A stretch of DNA of 5,722 bases from an uncultured Megasphaera sp. Lineage in GTDB: Bacteria; Bacillota; Negativicutes; Veillonellales; Megasphaeraceae. Each line of letters opens with the position of its first letter. Position 1 is the stretch's first letter. Of the stretch, positions 5,498 to 5,722 are shown piece by piece. The translations under genes and the position numbers were made by a program. The stretch lies in assembly GCA_902464195.1 (NCBI GenBank), contig CABQJB010000130.1, forward strand, positions 1-5,722, in the 5' to 3' direction. The notes below the pieces were generated by a model. The model was not told the origin of the DNA and made no database searches. It was given only the letters and a program-made list of their open reading frames with translations.

Positions 5498-5537
5498 GGC
5501 TCGTGGAAAAGGCCGTGATTCGTGGCTCGTGGCTCGT
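5498..5537. repeat. Short tandem repeats of GGCTCGT (7 bp period)
   Basis: GGCTCGT occurs at 5498, 5524 and 5531; the last two are in perfect tandem and the first two are each followed by GG. The 7 bp period is the same as in the TAGTTTG arrays at 2386-2468 although the sequence differs. No open frame or promoter is associated with it. Confidence 0.5.
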
Positions 5538-5582
5538 AAAAGCCGGCCATTATACTCGAATAGGATGTGATGAAATCTCTCT

Positions 5583-5690
5583 GGCGGGCTGCCCGCTGGG
5601 ACAGCCCCTACAAATGCGGCATACAGCCACATAAAATTTTATCGCCTGTATGCGATACCGTAGGGGACGTCCCGAAGGGCGTACCGCCGC
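5583..5690. repeat. Inverted pair of GTAGGGG elements around an AT palindrome
   Basis: Reading outward from the centre at about 5636, both arms contain, in order: half of the 12 bp palindrome ATAAAATTTTAT (5631-5642); CTGTATGC or its complement (5646-5653 and 5619-5626); GTAGGGG or its complement (5660-5666 and 5605-5611); and then a GC-rich hairpin. The left hairpin is GGGCTGCCC, loop GCTG, GGACAGCCC (5586-5607). From GTAGGGG outward the two units agree at about 22 of 29 positions by hand count and both end in CCGCC. This is the layout of a paired REP-like element or a small MITE. No transposase is nearby. The remaining bases of 5385-5722 hold no gene I can support. Confidence 0.6.
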
Positions 5691-5722
5691 GACTTGTGTG
5701 AATAGCCGATGCCATGACAGAT

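Noticed and set aside
5614..5714. Short minus-strand frame starting ATGGCATCGGC through the repeat pair
   Set aside because: It consists of the repeat itself, has no ribosome site and stops inside the element.

Overview
The window reads like chromosomal DNA of a diderm Firmicute (Negativicutes). This is inferred from two things seen together: a TonB-dependent outer-membrane receptor, which requires an outer membrane, and Firmicute-style AGGAGG ribosome binding sites with compact promoters. The moderately GC-rich coding sequence (by eye, not counted) and the repeat-laden intergenic regions would suit a Megasphaera-like genus, but the genus is a guess.

Layout from left to right. Positions 1-135 (minus) hold the start of a small, probably membrane-embedded protein that runs off the left edge. 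Positions 219-2189 (minus) encode a CirA/BtuB-type TonB-dependent receptor. It precedes the small gene in transcription order with an 83 bp gap and no terminator, so the two are probably one operon. A Fur-box-like operator lies in the receptor's promoter region, which argues for iron or heme-type uptake. Positions 2190-2524 carry that promoter, a 34 bp perfect palindrome acting as terminator, a large stem-loop built of 7 bp repeats, and one copy of a GTAGGGG repeat. Positions 2525-3481 (minus) encode a D-2-hydroxyacid dehydrogenase, coupled to a 54-residue helix-turn-helix-like protein gene (3487-3651, minus) transcribed just before it from an extended -10 promoter.

Positions 3652-4028 form a divergent intergenic region. 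On its right side are a strong plus-strand promoter (3905-3932) and then a complete intrinsic terminator (3958-4011) that ends 17 bases before the start codon of an AroP/PheP-type aromatic amino acid permease (4029-5384). That geometry suggests attenuation of the permease gene. Positions 5385-5722 contain no gene I can support. They hold a GC-rich hairpin, short tandem repeats, and a pair of GTAGGGG elements in inverted orientation around an AT-rich palindrome.

Functionally there are three units: a probably iron-regulated uptake operon, a small-regulator-plus-dehydrogenase operon, and a divergent amino acid permease with a leader terminator. No mobile-element gene, CRISPR array, tRNA or rRNA was seen. 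The most unusual material is the intergenic repeats and the permease leader rather than any protein.
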